A stretch of 64,000 bases of DNA, from the IMG/VR virus record IMGVR_UViG_3300023208_000003, positions 124,001 to 188,000 of that record. The stretch is one strand, 5' to 3'. Below the pieces are notes generated by a model, which saw nothing but the letters and a program-made list of their open reading frames with translations, was not told the origin of the DNA and did not search any database. This document shows positions 8,863 through 17,749 of this stretch, piece by piece. Within the stretch, counting starts at the first letter, position 1; every line of letters starts with the position of its first letter. The DNA is from a virus. The translations under genes were made by a program, and so were the position numbers.

Positions 8863-10923
8863 ATGTCATTCATAACTGAAGCATTTGTTAGTCGTAAGTA
8901 TGCTAAGGGTGCTGTTAAATTCAAAAAACACACCCTTAATGATCCTGAAATTCAGGCAGCAATTGATCACGCTGCTAAGGAGCTTAACAAACCAAAAAGT
9001 GAAATTTTAGATGAGATTAATGATAAGATTGATAAGTTTAAAAAATACGCGACTAAGGCACCGTTTTTGTTTTCAACAATTCTTGAAAATGTCGTTGAAC
9101 AAACAATATTTGCAATGTACGAGGACTACGCGATTAATACGCCTGGTCCAAAATTCAGCACTGTCATTTTTAGAAAGCTTGTTCGTTACATTAAAGTTGA
9201 ACACGATCAGTTTTTTCCGCTTCGAAGCTTTATAAAGTCGACGTATCTTTATGATCCGCCAATTATTTTGCTACCAAACCCAAAATACAAAGCTGAGTCA
9301 GAGCAGATAACAACGGCAGCTGCCGATAAGCAGGGCAATTTTTATTTTAACGTGCCGTTTATGCAAAATTTAATGAATTACGCACATATTAAAAAAGTTC
9401 ATCCTGCCGGCAAGAAATATCAATCAAATGGCGGCGATATTCCTGATGAGTATTGTTACATTGAGTTCGTTATTATGCATGAATTCATGCACTATAGCTA
9501 TGATGACTTTTATTACAATGACATTATAAAAGACCCAGGAATCAGTAGAAAATTTAAGAGCAAAATTATTAATTATGTCGGTGATTTTCGTACGAATTAT
9601 CTATTGGTGAAATCAGGATTTGAGCAGCTTCCAATGGGATTATTTAATGATGACATCAATTATGATCGCCAATCAACTTACAAGGAAATGTATGATTTAG
9701 TAAAGTCTGAACTTGAAAAGCTAAACGATAAGGATCGTGAAGAGCTTGAAAAAATGCTTGACGATATGACAGATGACCACGAACCTGGTAATGAGCCTGG
9801 AGAAGGCGAGGGAGAAGGCGAGGGAGAAGGCGAAGGTCAGCCAGGAAAAGGAAAAGGAAAGGGTAAAGGAAAACCAAGTGATAAAAAAGAAGAGGGAGAG
9901 GAAACCGGCGAAGGAGGAGATGAAAAGAAAGATGGTAAAAGTGGTAAGGGCAAAGCTGGCGAAGGGGAAGATAAAGATGGAGACGCTGCGGGTGAAAAAG
10001 AAGGAGAATCTGACAAGAAATCAAAAGTTAATAAAACTTTAGAGGACATTGAAAAGCGTCACAAGGAAATTGAAGACGCAATGAGTAAAGGCGAAGATAA
10101 AGATGCTGAAGAAGTCGAATCAAAAACACGTGAAGAAAATACAAAGCGAAACATAAAATCTGGTTCTAATTTCGGAGGTGGTAGTAAAACCGGCGACGGT
10201 AACATTGGCATTGATTATTCAAAGGAACACGCGCGTTTTGATTGGGATGAGCTTCTTAACAACGTTATCAAATCAACAGGTACGGATACGGTAGAAGTTT
10301 ATGGTAAGCATAATCGTAGAAATATGCAGGCTGTCGTTCAAGCTGATGATACCGGTGCGGCAGCAGTATTTCCAACTCCTACTGAAGAGCCGTACATTGA
10401 CGCAAAATTTGCCTTTATCATTGACAGCTCTGGTTCAATGAGCGGTTACATTGAACAGGTTTATGCCAACGTTCATTCATTGTTTAGCGAGCATCATACA
10501 TTAGCAAATGCTGAATTTTTCTTAATTAAGTTTTCAAGTGATTACGAAATCTTCAAGTGTATTTTTAACCAGAATAAAGCCGCACTTCTTCCTAAAATTG
10601 ATGCAACTCCTAACTTTGATAAAGATTTACACCACGTGTTCACAACACATTTTGGCGGAGGCACAAATTTCTCTGGTGAGGTAGCTCATATTGGAAGAAA
10701 GTTGCTTGATGATGGATACAACGTTATCATTCTTTCAGACTCTGATATATGTGGCGGTGGAAATTTAGAAGATTTGGTAACCTTGCTTAATTTCCCTAGC
10801 GGTAAAGCGTTTGTTATTTTTGCAACGCGAGGTGATTGGGTTGCATTCCGTCAGGCAGCAAGAGAGCAATATCCAGAACAAGTTACCTACATTGATAAAT
10901 CATTGGAAAAGAATCAGAAATGA
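8863..10923 (+). CDS. VWA-domain protein with N-terminal HExxH metallopeptidase-like region
   Basis: 686 residues. The N-terminal domain carries VIMHEFMHYS at 203-212, a gluzincin-like HExxH (206-210), as in DUF2201-type putative metallopeptidases. Residues about 312-400 are low-complexity linker: Gly-Glu repeats, then Gly-Lys repeats, then acidic/lysine-rich. The C-terminal VWA domain has the MIDAS motif IIDSSGSMSG (Asp521, Ser523, Ser525) and the later FGGGTNFSGE and ILSDSDICGGG segments. It is the expected VWA partner of the MoxR ATPase upstream. Peptidase activity is inference; only the HExxH is seen. It ends in an ATGA overlap with the next gene. Confidence 0.82.
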   Translation: MSFITEAFVSRKYAKGAVKFKKHTLNDPEIQAAIDHAAKELNKPKSEILDEINDKIDKFKKYATKAPFLFSTILENVVEQTIFAMYEDYAINTPGPKFSTVIFRKLVRYIKVEHDQFFPLRSFIKSTYLYDPPIILLPNPKYKAESEQITTAAADKQGNFYFNVPFMQNLMNYAHIKKVHPAGKKYQSNGGDIPDEYCYIEFVIMHEFMHYSYDDFYYNDIIKDPGISRKFKSKIINYVGDFRTNYLLVKSGFEQLPMGLFNDDINYDRQSTYKEMYDLVKSELEKLNDKDREELEKMLDDMTDDHEPGNEPGEGEGEGEGEGEGQPGKGKGKGKGKPSDKKEEGEETGEGGDEKKDGKSGKGKAGEGEDKDGDAAGEKEGESDKKSKVNKTLEDIEKRHKEIEDAMSKGEDKDAEEVESKTREENTKRNIKSGSNFGGGSKTGDGNIGIDYSKEHARFDWDELLNNVIKSTGTDTVEVYGKHNRRNMQAVVQADDTGAAAVFPTPTEEPYIDAKFAFIIDSSGSMSGYIEQVYANVHSLFSEHHTLANAEFFLIKFSSDYEIFKCIFNQNKAALLPKIDATPNFDKDLHHVFTTHFGGGTNFSGEVAHIGRKLLDDGYNVIILSDSDICGGGNLEDLVTLLNFPSGKAFVIFATRGDWVAFRQAAREQYPEQVTYIDKSLEKNQK
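9799..9834 (+). repeat. 12-nt tandem repeat, 3 copies, in the VWA-protein linker
   Basis: Three direct copies of GGAGAAGGCGAG (the last ends AA) encode Gly-Glu-Gly-Glu linker. They are followed by lysine-glycine codon repeats (GGAAAAGGAAAAGGAAAGGG). Copy-number slippage is likely between related phages. Confidence 0.85.
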
Positions 10924-11699
10924 AGACGTGGTTCAAGAAATTTATTAAGGAAGATTTTGAACCTAATCTTAAACCTTGGATGCTTCAAACGAAACCTGAG
11001 ATTGAGAAATGGTTGAAAGATAATAGAATTGATGGTTTGGTTTCAAAAGAACTGGAAGTTCATATTACGAGAGGGTCATTATCTTTTATATTTTTAGGCA
11101 ATAATGACTTTACTACGGACAACCAAGGCCGTCGCTGCTTGCCAGTGCAATTTTATATCGTAAAAGAATATGATATGGACGGTCCTGATCTTGAATCATT
11201 TGTCGGCAGTCCAATTGGTGTTTTTGAAAAAATGACATTTAATGATTTTTGCGGTGATAGCTGGGAAGGGTTTCCAAAGTTTTGTTCTGAACTTCGAGGT
11301 AATCCAGGAAAGATAACTTCATTCGAAGGTTTTCCTACTAATGGGGTAAAGTCTCTTAAACTTTTTAGTAAAAAAGATGAACCGCAAATTCCAACTTTAG
11401 AAGGACTTCCAGATAATATTAAAGAGTTTGCAACTGATTGCGTTGCAAGTTATTCAAAAATTGATAAAATTTTACCCAATTTAACTTTTGTAAATGTTCC
11501 AAAAACTCTAAAGGATTCAATTTTAGGAATTTTATTGTTAGAACACTTAAGTGACATTGGATATAATTCAAAAGGGGAAAGTAAGGCATGCCGCGCGGCA
11601 ACCATTGTAAATGACCATTACTTCTCGGGCGATCGTGACATTCTTGACTGTAAGTCAGAGTTAATTGAAAAAGGACTTTCTGAATATGCCAAGCTTTAA
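10920..11699 (+). CDS. YAKL-family protein 4
   Basis: 259 residues, starting MKTWFKKFIKEDFEPN, with a capsid-targeting-like FIKE site. A KPEIEKWLKDN helix follows, and this xxIxxWLxxN element recurs in several paralogs. LRR-like units SFEGFPTNGVKSLKL and TLEGLPDNIKEF come next, then LGILLLEHL and the C-terminus DRDILDCKSELIEKGLSEYAKL. Its start overlaps the VWA gene stop by 4 nt and its end is shared (14 nt) with the next paralog. Confidence 0.75.
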   Translation: MKTWFKKFIKEDFEPNLKPWMLQTKPEIEKWLKDNRIDGLVSKELEVHITRGSLSFIFLGNNDFTTDNQGRRCLPVQFYIVKEYDMDGPDLESFVGSPIGVFEKMTFNDFCGDSWEGFPKFCSELRGNPGKITSFEGFPTNGVKSLKLFSKKDEPQIPTLEGLPDNIKEFATDCVASYSKIDKILPNLTFVNVPKTLKDSILGILLLEHLSDIGYNSKGESKACRAATIVNDHYFSGDRDILDCKSELIEKGLSEYAKL

Positions 11700-12333
11700 A
11701 ACTTTTATTGTAAATGACCCTGATAGAGTTAGAGCGAGCGTATTTGCTGGACGCATAATAAAATCTCGACAAACTGATGCCGATGCTTTTAAAATTGAAC
11801 GAGATGCTAGCATAACGCTTTTAGCTAATGCTAGACTTTTAACAGTTGACTATAAAAACATTGAAAATTCAAATTTTGAGCTGCCGTTCAAAATTAATGA
11901 CACTGACATGAAAATCAGCTTTGATTTTGATTCTTCTGTTTTAAAATCATTTAAGAATTTTCCAAGAAAAATACCAAATGTTTATTTGAGACTTATAGAT
12001 TGTGGCATTACTTCTATTGAAAATATACCTGAGGAAATGGATCGCTTGTTAATGGCTGGAAATGACAGGCTAGAATCATACGCTGGTATTGGATCAAAAA
12101 TTAAAAAATGTGACGAAATGATAATGCCTACTGTTAGTATTAAATCAAGTATTCTTGGATTTCTTCTTATTGATAGACTTGAATCTTTAATGTTTGATAT
12201 GTTTTCACCAACCCCACATTTTACTGCTGTAGCTTTTCAAATTTTACATAAGCATTTTAAAGGCGAAAAAGACGTGCTAGACTGTAAAGCCGAGCTTATT
12301 GAAAATAAATTATCGGAATTCGCCAAACTATGA
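11686..12333 (+). CDS. YAKL-family protein 5
   Basis: 215 residues from ATG 11686 (MPSFKTFIVND). The frame is open to a TTG at 11665, but ATG 11686 reproduces the exact 14-nt overlap found at six other family junctions. LRR-like centre: VYLRLIDCGITSIENIPEEMDRLLM, SYAGIGSKIKKC. Then LGFLLIDRL and KDVLDCKAELIENKLSEFAKL. The next gene starts through ATGA. Confidence 0.74.
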   Translation: MPSFKTFIVNDPDRVRASVFAGRIIKSRQTDADAFKIERDASITLLANARLLTVDYKNIENSNFELPFKINDTDMKISFDFDSSVLKSFKNFPRKIPNVYLRLIDCGITSIENIPEEMDRLLMAGNDRLESYAGIGSKIKKCDEMIMPTVSIKSSILGFLLIDRLESLMFDMFSPTPHFTAVAFQILHKHFKGEKDVLDCKAELIENKLSEFAKL

Positions 12334-13274
12334 AACTTACTGACATTTTACAAGAAGATGTTGATATTGCTGCTATTGAAAATCTTCCTATCTTTCAAAA
12401 GTTTAAGAACTTACAATTTACTGTGGTTTCAACCCCACGTCAAATAAAGAATGGTACTTTTGAAATTTCACAGCCAAAAGATATTATTAAGAACCCTGAT
12501 ATTATCAAGATGGGCGTTAAGATTTCAAGAACAGGAAACATTTATTTTAGACACCGCTCAAATATGTATCCTTCTTCAGCAAATGTTGCTTTTATTTATG
12601 AAAAAGATGATCTTACATTTTACCAAAAGGCGCTTGAGCGTGCCTGGGAAGAAATTGAAAAACGTTTAAAGCTAGATCAAAAACAAAGAGATAAAAATGC
12701 TAAGGAAATTTTTAAATTTGATCCTACAGCGTATTATGAAGATTTAACTTTCTTAAATTTGCCTGCCGAGCAACGAAATTTACGACTTGAAAACATTAAT
12801 ACGGGATCTTTTTTAGGGCTTCCAAAAAAGATACCTGGAGAATGCAGAATATTGCTCGCTGAAAATAATGTCAACTCTCTTGAGCATTTACCGGCTATTT
12901 GTGGAGATTTTCGATTAGCTTTATTTAAATCTGGTCTTGTTAAAGCTTCAGATGATCAATTAAAGTACGTACCAGCTCGTTGTGAGTACTTATGGCTTGA
13001 CACTATTGGCTTTACATCATTTGCAGGAATTGGAAAAATATTAAAACGGTGTCAAAATCTTTACGCACCAACAACACTTGCATCATCATGTTTAGGCATT
13101 TTGCTTATTCCAAAAATAGATAGGTTTGGTTTTAACCGGTCAATTGATGCCACTCCTATAAAATTGCAATTATTAAACAAAATTATTAACACGCATTTAG
13201 GATCAGACAAAGATATTCTTGAATGCAAAACAGAACTTATTGAAAATGGATTAAAAGAGTTTGCTAAACTATGA
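12330..13274 (+). CDS. YAKL-family protein 6, long form
   Basis: 314 residues, starting MKLTDILQED. It is clearly the closest relative of the next gene: both have an added N-terminal domain, a Lys/Glu-rich helix (residues about 95-125), an F-x-P-T-x-Y-Y-x-x-x-x-F-L-x-L-P block and LRR-like units (SFLGLPKKIPGECRILL, SLEHLPAICGDFRLAL). It ends DKDILECKTELIENGLKEFAKL. This pair looks like a tandem duplication that has since diverged. Confidence 0.74.
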   Translation: MKLTDILQEDVDIAAIENLPIFQKFKNLQFTVVSTPRQIKNGTFEISQPKDIIKNPDIIKMGVKISRTGNIYFRHRSNMYPSSANVAFIYEKDDLTFYQKALERAWEEIEKRLKLDQKQRDKNAKEIFKFDPTAYYEDLTFLNLPAEQRNLRLENINTGSFLGLPKKIPGECRILLAENNVNSLEHLPAICGDFRLALFKSGLVKASDDQLKYVPARCEYLWLDTIGFTSFAGIGKILKRCQNLYAPTTLASSCLGILLIPKIDRFGFNRSIDATPIKLQLLNKIINTHLGSDKDILECKTELIENGLKEFAKL

Positions 13275-14239
13275 AACTTAATCAGCTAATTCGTGAATCG
13301 TTAACTTACGATCAGCTTATTAACTCTCCAGCATTTAAGGAGTTAAAGTCAAAGCATGGTTTTGAAATCGACTTTGACTCTTTTACAAAAAGTCCAAAAC
13401 GAAACGAAATTAAATTAGCTCAAGGAAAATTCGTCAATTCTAAAAATATGTATTTTATGTCCTTTTTTATTAAAATAAAGGGCGATAAGGCTAACATTGA
13501 ATTTCGTCGTAGCTCAAAAAAGATTGAATATTTTAAATCCCCTGATTTGAAAGATGATATTGAAAAGAATCAGGATAATTTTTTAGAGCAAATTTTTGAG
13601 TACTGTAAGCTTGTTGTTGAATCACAACTTAAAAAGGAAGAAGAAGCGCGAATGAAACACGCGCTTGAAAATCGTACTTTCATTCCAACTGATTACTATG
13701 ACAGCTTTGAATTTCTATACTTGCCTGAAGATAGAATGGACACGTTGAACATCAAAAATGCAAATGTCGGTTCTCTAAAAGGACTACCGCAGAGCGTTGA
13801 TGAATTGCATATTGAACTTGCTGAATCAATAGAAAGTATCTCTCTTGAAGGTCTTCCTTGGCGGTGCGCAGATTCATTTTATTTAGGTCTATATCAATCA
13901 CAACAACTATTAAATTTTCCTGCAGGTGATATAAAGCATTTGCCTAAAAGTTGTACATTTCTTGATTTAACTGGGTTAAACGTGACATCATTAATAGGCA
14001 TTAATAAAGTCGAATTTAAACGAATTCTTAGAATTAAAATGAGTAAAACTCTTGAAGAAGGAGGACTCGGCTTATTATTGATTCCGAAACTTCGTGAACT
14101 TACTTTTACTACTGCGCATGGAAAGTATAAAGCTTTTGCAGATATTATGAACGCTAATTTTAGAAAAGCTGAAAAAGATATTCTTGATTGCAAAGCAGAA
14201 CTTATTGAAAATGGATTATCAGCATATGCCAAGCTTTAA
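13271..14239 (+). CDS. YAKL-family protein 7, long form
   Basis: 322 residues, starting MKLNQLIRES, sister of the gene before it. LRR-like units: SLKGLPQSVDELHIEL, SLEGLPWRCADSFYLGL and SLIGINKVEFKRI. It ends ILDCKAELIENGLSAYAKL. Its last 14 bases encode the start of head-completion gene gp4, so translation of a conserved head gene is tied to this accessory gene. Confidence 0.74.
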   Translation: MKLNQLIRESLTYDQLINSPAFKELKSKHGFEIDFDSFTKSPKRNEIKLAQGKFVNSKNMYFMSFFIKIKGDKANIEFRRSSKKIEYFKSPDLKDDIEKNQDNFLEQIFEYCKLVVESQLKKEEEARMKHALENRTFIPTDYYDSFEFLYLPEDRMDTLNIKNANVGSLKGLPQSVDELHIELAESIESISLEGLPWRCADSFYLGLYQSQQLLNFPAGDIKHLPKSCTFLDLTGLNVTSLIGINKVEFKRILRIKMSKTLEEGGLGLLLIPKLRELTFTTAHGKYKAFADIMNANFRKAEKDILDCKAELIENGLSAYAKL

Positions 14240-14777
14240 AGCAAGATACATCCCAAAAAATCCTCAAAAGTATGTCGGTAATCCAAATAACATTCAATGC
14301 CGTAGTTCTTGGGAAATAGCAGTTTGTAAATTTTTCGATCTTTCAACTTCAGTTATTCGCTGGGCTTCAGAAGAAATTTCCGTGCCTTATATTTCACCAG
14401 TTGACGGAAGAGTGCATCGATATTTTCCAGATTTTATTGTTTCATATTTAGACGCCCGCGGCAATATTCAACAAGAAATTGTTGAAGTAAAGCCCTTAAA
14501 AGAATCAGATGAACGATTTGCTAAAACTCCAGTCGATAAATCACGTTTTTTAGTAAATAAAGCAAAGTGGGAAGCAGCAGCTAAATTTGCGTCAAGTAAT
14601 GGAATGAGCTTTCGAGTAATTACTGAACTTAGTATTTTTAAGGACAGCCGGTCAACCTCGAAAAATCGTGTTAAATCAACAAAAGGAACGCAAGGGTCCA
14701 CCACAACTAAAAAAGCTCGTACTACGGTTGCGCCGCGCTCAGTAAAAACGGCTCGCAAGCAAAAGGCTAAAAAATGA
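14226..14777 (+). CDS. gp4: Head completion protein (T4 gp4-like)
   Basis: 183 residues from ATG 14226 (MPSFKARYIPKNPQKY); the frame is open further upstream, but this start gives the recurrent 14-nt overlap and matches T4 gp4, which opens with a short GKWVPKNISKY segment. Conserved features are NPNNIQCRSSWE (T4: YRSNWE), WASEEISVPY, RYFPDF and VEVKP, with D and E-x-K residues like those of TnsA-type restriction-fold nucleases. In T4, gp4 (also called 50/65) finishes the DNA-filled head before tail joining. The C-terminal 40 residues are a Lys/Arg/Thr-rich basic tail absent from T4 gp4. Confidence 0.87.
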   Translation: MPSFKARYIPKNPQKYVGNPNNIQCRSSWEIAVCKFFDLSTSVIRWASEEISVPYISPVDGRVHRYFPDFIVSYLDARGNIQQEIVEVKPLKESDERFAKTPVDKSRFLVNKAKWEAAAKFASSNGMSFRVITELSIFKDSRSTSKNRVKSTKGTQGSTTTKKARTTVAPRSVKTARKQKAKK

Positions 14778-15430
14778 CATCATTCAAAACATACTTTAAA
14801 CAAGATGACACTGTTGATTCACCAAAACAAATTGAGAATTATCTAAGAAATAATTGGAAATTCAATTTTGACGCTGGAAATATCAAAATTGACCTATTAA
14901 AAAAAGAAGTTTTTGGTTCAAACTTTTCACTGACTGTTACCGAGGAAAATTTAGCTAATGTCAATGGTAAAAAAGTAATTCCAGTAAAATTTTCTACTGT
15001 TGCTAACTTTCAACATATCAACAAACATACTGAAAGTTTTACATTAGAATACGCGCCACACACAACTATAGATCATTGGTACGCGATTGATCCATATTTT
15101 AATAATATTGAATACTTACCTCAATATTCAACTATGATTGATATTTCTCAATGTTTAAATTTTAAATCTCTTCATAATATTCATAAAAGAGTAAAGCGAA
15201 CTCACGTTGTTACGCTGTGCAATATGATTGAAAGTTCAATGCTAGGGCTAATGTTAATTCCTGAACTAGGACAAGTTGAGTTTATAAATTTTATAAGTTC
15301 AGGAACTTCAAATGATACGATTTCCACTTTAACAAATACCTTTCGAAAAGCGCTAGAAACAAGCGTCGATGTTTTAGATGTTAAAGCTGAACTAATTGAA
15401 AAAGGATTATCAGAGTTTGCGAAGCTCTAA
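14774..15430 (+). CDS. YAKL-family protein 8
   Basis: 218 residues, starting MTSFKTYFKQDD through ATGA after gp4. It has the IENYLRNNW helix and one weak LRR-like unit (SLHNIHKRVKRTHVVTL) before LGLMLIPEL, and ends DVLDVKAELIEKGLSEFAKL. It closes the coupled chain that began at 8863; a late box follows immediately. Confidence 0.73.
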   Translation: MTSFKTYFKQDDTVDSPKQIENYLRNNWKFNFDAGNIKIDLLKKEVFGSNFSLTVTEENLANVNGKKVIPVKFSTVANFQHINKHTESFTLEYAPHTTIDHWYAIDPYFNNIEYLPQYSTMIDISQCLNFKSLHNIHKRVKRTHVVTLCNMIESSMLGLMLIPELGQVEFINFISSGTSNDTISTLTNTFRKALETSVDVLDVKAELIEKGLSEFAKL

Positions 15431-15438
15431 AATAAATA
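15431..15438 (+). promoter_or_regulatory. Late promoter box (AATAAATA)
   Basis: Lies directly after the stop at 15430 and 27 nt before ATG 15466, with TTGGAG as ribosome-binding site. Confidence 0.55.
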
Positions 15439-15465
15439 AGAAAAACACAATTTGGAGCATATCAA

Positions 15466-16143
15466 ATGCGAATAAACGATCTCGTAAACGAACAAATTAT
15501 TGCTGAAGTACACCAGGAGGAAAACCTGGTAGCGCAGTATCACAACGCTGAAGAGTATGAAGGGAATATAAGCATGTCAGGACGTCACCTGACATCACTC
15601 AGAGGAGCCCCGAAGATAGTCAATGGAAACTTTGACGTTAATGAAAATCCTCTTTTAAAGACACTGCGCTTTGCACCAATCCACATAACTGGTAGATTTA
15701 ACGCTAATGATTGTGATATTCAATCATTGCGCGGCTGTACAACAAAAACAATTGGTGAGCTATTTACTATATCAAAAAATTCTTTTAGATCAGTTGATGA
15801 TTTAATGGGGGCTCCTGAAGATATTGGCTCACTTCACATGTGTTTTGGAATGAACTTTACTTCACTAAGCGGAATTCATAAAGCGTTTAAATGCGTCAAT
15901 GATACGATTTTTATTCCAGAAAAATCAACTCACGTGCTTGCATTAGCTTTTATTAAAAACCTTAAACACGTTGTTATTGGTTCATTGCCATCTGATCAGA
16001 AATTAAATACTGACCTTGGTAAGGTAATAAAGATTTTGAATGATCATTTAAAAACTGGTTCAATTGATATGCTTGATGTAAAGACTGAAATTATTGAAAC
16101 TTATTCAGGTCAGCCTGAAATTCTTGCGCTTGCAAAGGTATAA
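15466..16143 (+). CDS. YAKL-family protein 9, most LRR-like member
   Basis: 225 residues, starting MRINDLVNEQ. It has the clearest repeat solenoid of the set: ISMSGRHLTSLRGAPKIVNG, FDVNENPLLKTLRFAPIHITG, FNANDCDIQSLRGC and FTSLSGIHKAFK, each about 20-23 residues. The C-terminus is diverged: DMLDVKTEIIETYSGQPEILALAKV, with a 5-residue insertion. It has its own late promoter and a GGAG site, unlike the chained members, and is not overlapped by the next gene (3-nt gap). Confidence 0.76.
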   Translation: MRINDLVNEQIIAEVHQEENLVAQYHNAEEYEGNISMSGRHLTSLRGAPKIVNGNFDVNENPLLKTLRFAPIHITGRFNANDCDIQSLRGCTTKTIGELFTISKNSFRSVDDLMGAPEDIGSLHMCFGMNFTSLSGIHKAFKCVNDTIFIPEKSTHVLALAFIKNLKHVVIGSLPSDQKLNTDLGKVIKILNDHLKTGSIDMLDVKTEIIETYSGQPEILALAKV

Positions 16144-16146
16144 ACA

Positions 16147-17136
16147 ATGAAACTAATTGAAATAACTGAATCTAGCAAAGTCTATAATTTTAAAAATGTT
16201 GAAGATACTATTAAACGACTTACTCCAGAAGAATTTGAAGCGGCAATTCGATTCGCAAAAAAGCAGCCAGAGTTTAAAGCGCTTTTAGCAGCTGGTTATG
16301 ATTTTGCTTCGTCTGAAAATCAGCTTAAGAAAGGAATTTTAAGTTTTAAATTTGCGCATATTTCAAAAACTGACGCTGGCCAAGCAATATCTGACAACAC
16401 TGCACGTTCAGTAATTTACCCAAACGGCAATGTTCGTTTAATGTGGGATAGCGGCGACCATGCAACAACTATTTCAATTCCAGGTATTGGTAGAAATCTA
16501 ACTGAACGTTATAAAATCGGACTTCAAGCTCTTGTACGAGTTGCTAATAAGCGCGCTAAGCTCAGACAAGAGCTAGGCGTTGTCCATGGGTTAACCAATC
16601 TTTCTAAAATTGATACATCTCATCAAGCTTTAAATCAAATAACTTTTGATCGTTGTTCATTTAAGGATTTTAAAACTCTTGATCCCAATTTTAATGGCAT
16701 AATGAAAATTATCAGCCACAAAGTTGACCTTTCAATGGTTGGCTGCGCAGTTAAGAGTCAACATTTAGATGAACTAAGAATACAAGAAGGCAAAAACGTA
16801 ATTGATCTCGATAAATTACCGGAACGTATCGACATTTTAGATTTATCTGAATCAAACATTATAAGTTTAAAAGGAATCGGAAAAAGTTTAAGATATTGTG
16901 ATAAGTTTTACTTTTCGCCTAAAATACAGGATAGCATTTTAGGTATAATGAACATTCAATGGATTTCAACTTATAAAGATGTTAAAGTAAATAGATTTAC
17001 TATAGCATTTGAAAAAAACAAATTATTAGCTGATGCAATTGGAATCTTAATGACAAATTACCACAACAAAGCAGATATTTTAGATTGTAAAGCTGAGCTG
17101 ATTGAAGCTGGGTTAGGGCAGTATGCCAAACTTTAA
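16147..17136 (+). CDS. YAKL-family protein 10, long form
   Basis: 329 residues, the longest member, starting MKLIEITES. The N-terminal half (about 1-165) is unrelated to the other long forms. The C-terminal half has LRR-like units (NVIDLDKLPERIDILDL, SLKGIGKSLRYC), LGIMNIQW and ADILDCKAELIEAGLGQYAKL. The 14-nt shared end starts the next paralog. Confidence 0.73.
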   Translation: MKLIEITESSKVYNFKNVEDTIKRLTPEEFEAAIRFAKKQPEFKALLAAGYDFASSENQLKKGILSFKFAHISKTDAGQAISDNTARSVIYPNGNVRLMWDSGDHATTISIPGIGRNLTERYKIGLQALVRVANKRAKLRQELGVVHGLTNLSKIDTSHQALNQITFDRCSFKDFKTLDPNFNGIMKIISHKVDLSMVGCAVKSQHLDELRIQEGKNVIDLDKLPERIDILDLSESNIISLKGIGKSLRYCDKFYFSPKIQDSILGIMNIQWISTYKDVKVNRFTIAFEKNKLLADAIGILMTNYHNKADILDCKAELIEAGLGQYAKL

Positions 17137-17749
17137 AGAATTTTTCAAATATAATCCTCGTGAACCCGCTCTTTGGATGTATGCTGAAAGACAAGACGTT
17201 TTAGACTGGCTTTGGCAGGCAGCTCCGCATAAAACGCAATTTGACGTAAATGATGATCTGATTGTTTTTTCAAAAGACGATTTCCAGCTCGAAGATAACG
17301 TAATAACAGCATTGCCAGTTCGTTTAGATACTCCAAAAAAATTAGTATTGAAAATGAAAAATTTACAAACTTTACGAGGTATACCAGAAGGCGTAATGTA
17401 TGGAACTTTAATAATCGCTTCTGATAAATTAACAGAGCTTGATTATTTGCCATATAGCGTGTCTTCATTGAATATAATAGATTGCCCAAATGTTCATTCG
17501 CTTCATGGAATTCACGATAAGGTTAAACGAATGACGATGATTATTGTTGGTGAAGGAATTGAAAGCTCAATTCTTGGTCTTCTAACAATTAAAGATTTTT
17601 CAGGAATGATGACTAATACATCTAATTCTAACGCTTCGCTAAATAAAGCTTGTCAGATTTTAAATGCTGCAATTATTCATAAGCAAGATTTACTTGATTG
17701 CAAAGCAGAACTAATTGAAAAAGGATTATCAACATATGCTAAGCTTTAG
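17123..17749 (+). CDS. YAKL-family protein 11
   Basis: 208 residues, starting MPNFKEFFKYNP. A DVLDWLWQ helix, then LRR-like TLRGIPEGVMYGTLII, ELDYLPYSVSSLNII and SLHGIHDKVKRM, then LGLLTIKDF and QDLLDCKAELIEKGLSTYAKL. It is joined to both neighbours by 14-nt overlaps. Confidence 0.73.
   Translation: MPNFKEFFKYNPREPALWMYAERQDVLDWLWQAAPHKTQFDVNDDLIVFSKDDFQLEDNVITALPVRLDTPKKLVLKMKNLQTLRGIPEGVMYGTLIIASDKLTELDYLPYSVSSLNIIDCPNVHSLHGIHDKVKRMTMIIVGEGIESSILGLLTIKDFSGMMTNTSNSNASLNKACQILNAAIIHKQDLLDCKAELIEKGLSTYAKL

Noticed and set aside
9656-10049. Open frames on both strands opposite the VWA-protein linker, coding Leu/Pro/Ser-rich or Lys-rich peptides
   Set aside because: They are shadows of the Gly-Glu/Gly-Lys codon repeats; composition is what the repeat forces in other frames and no ribosome-binding site is present.
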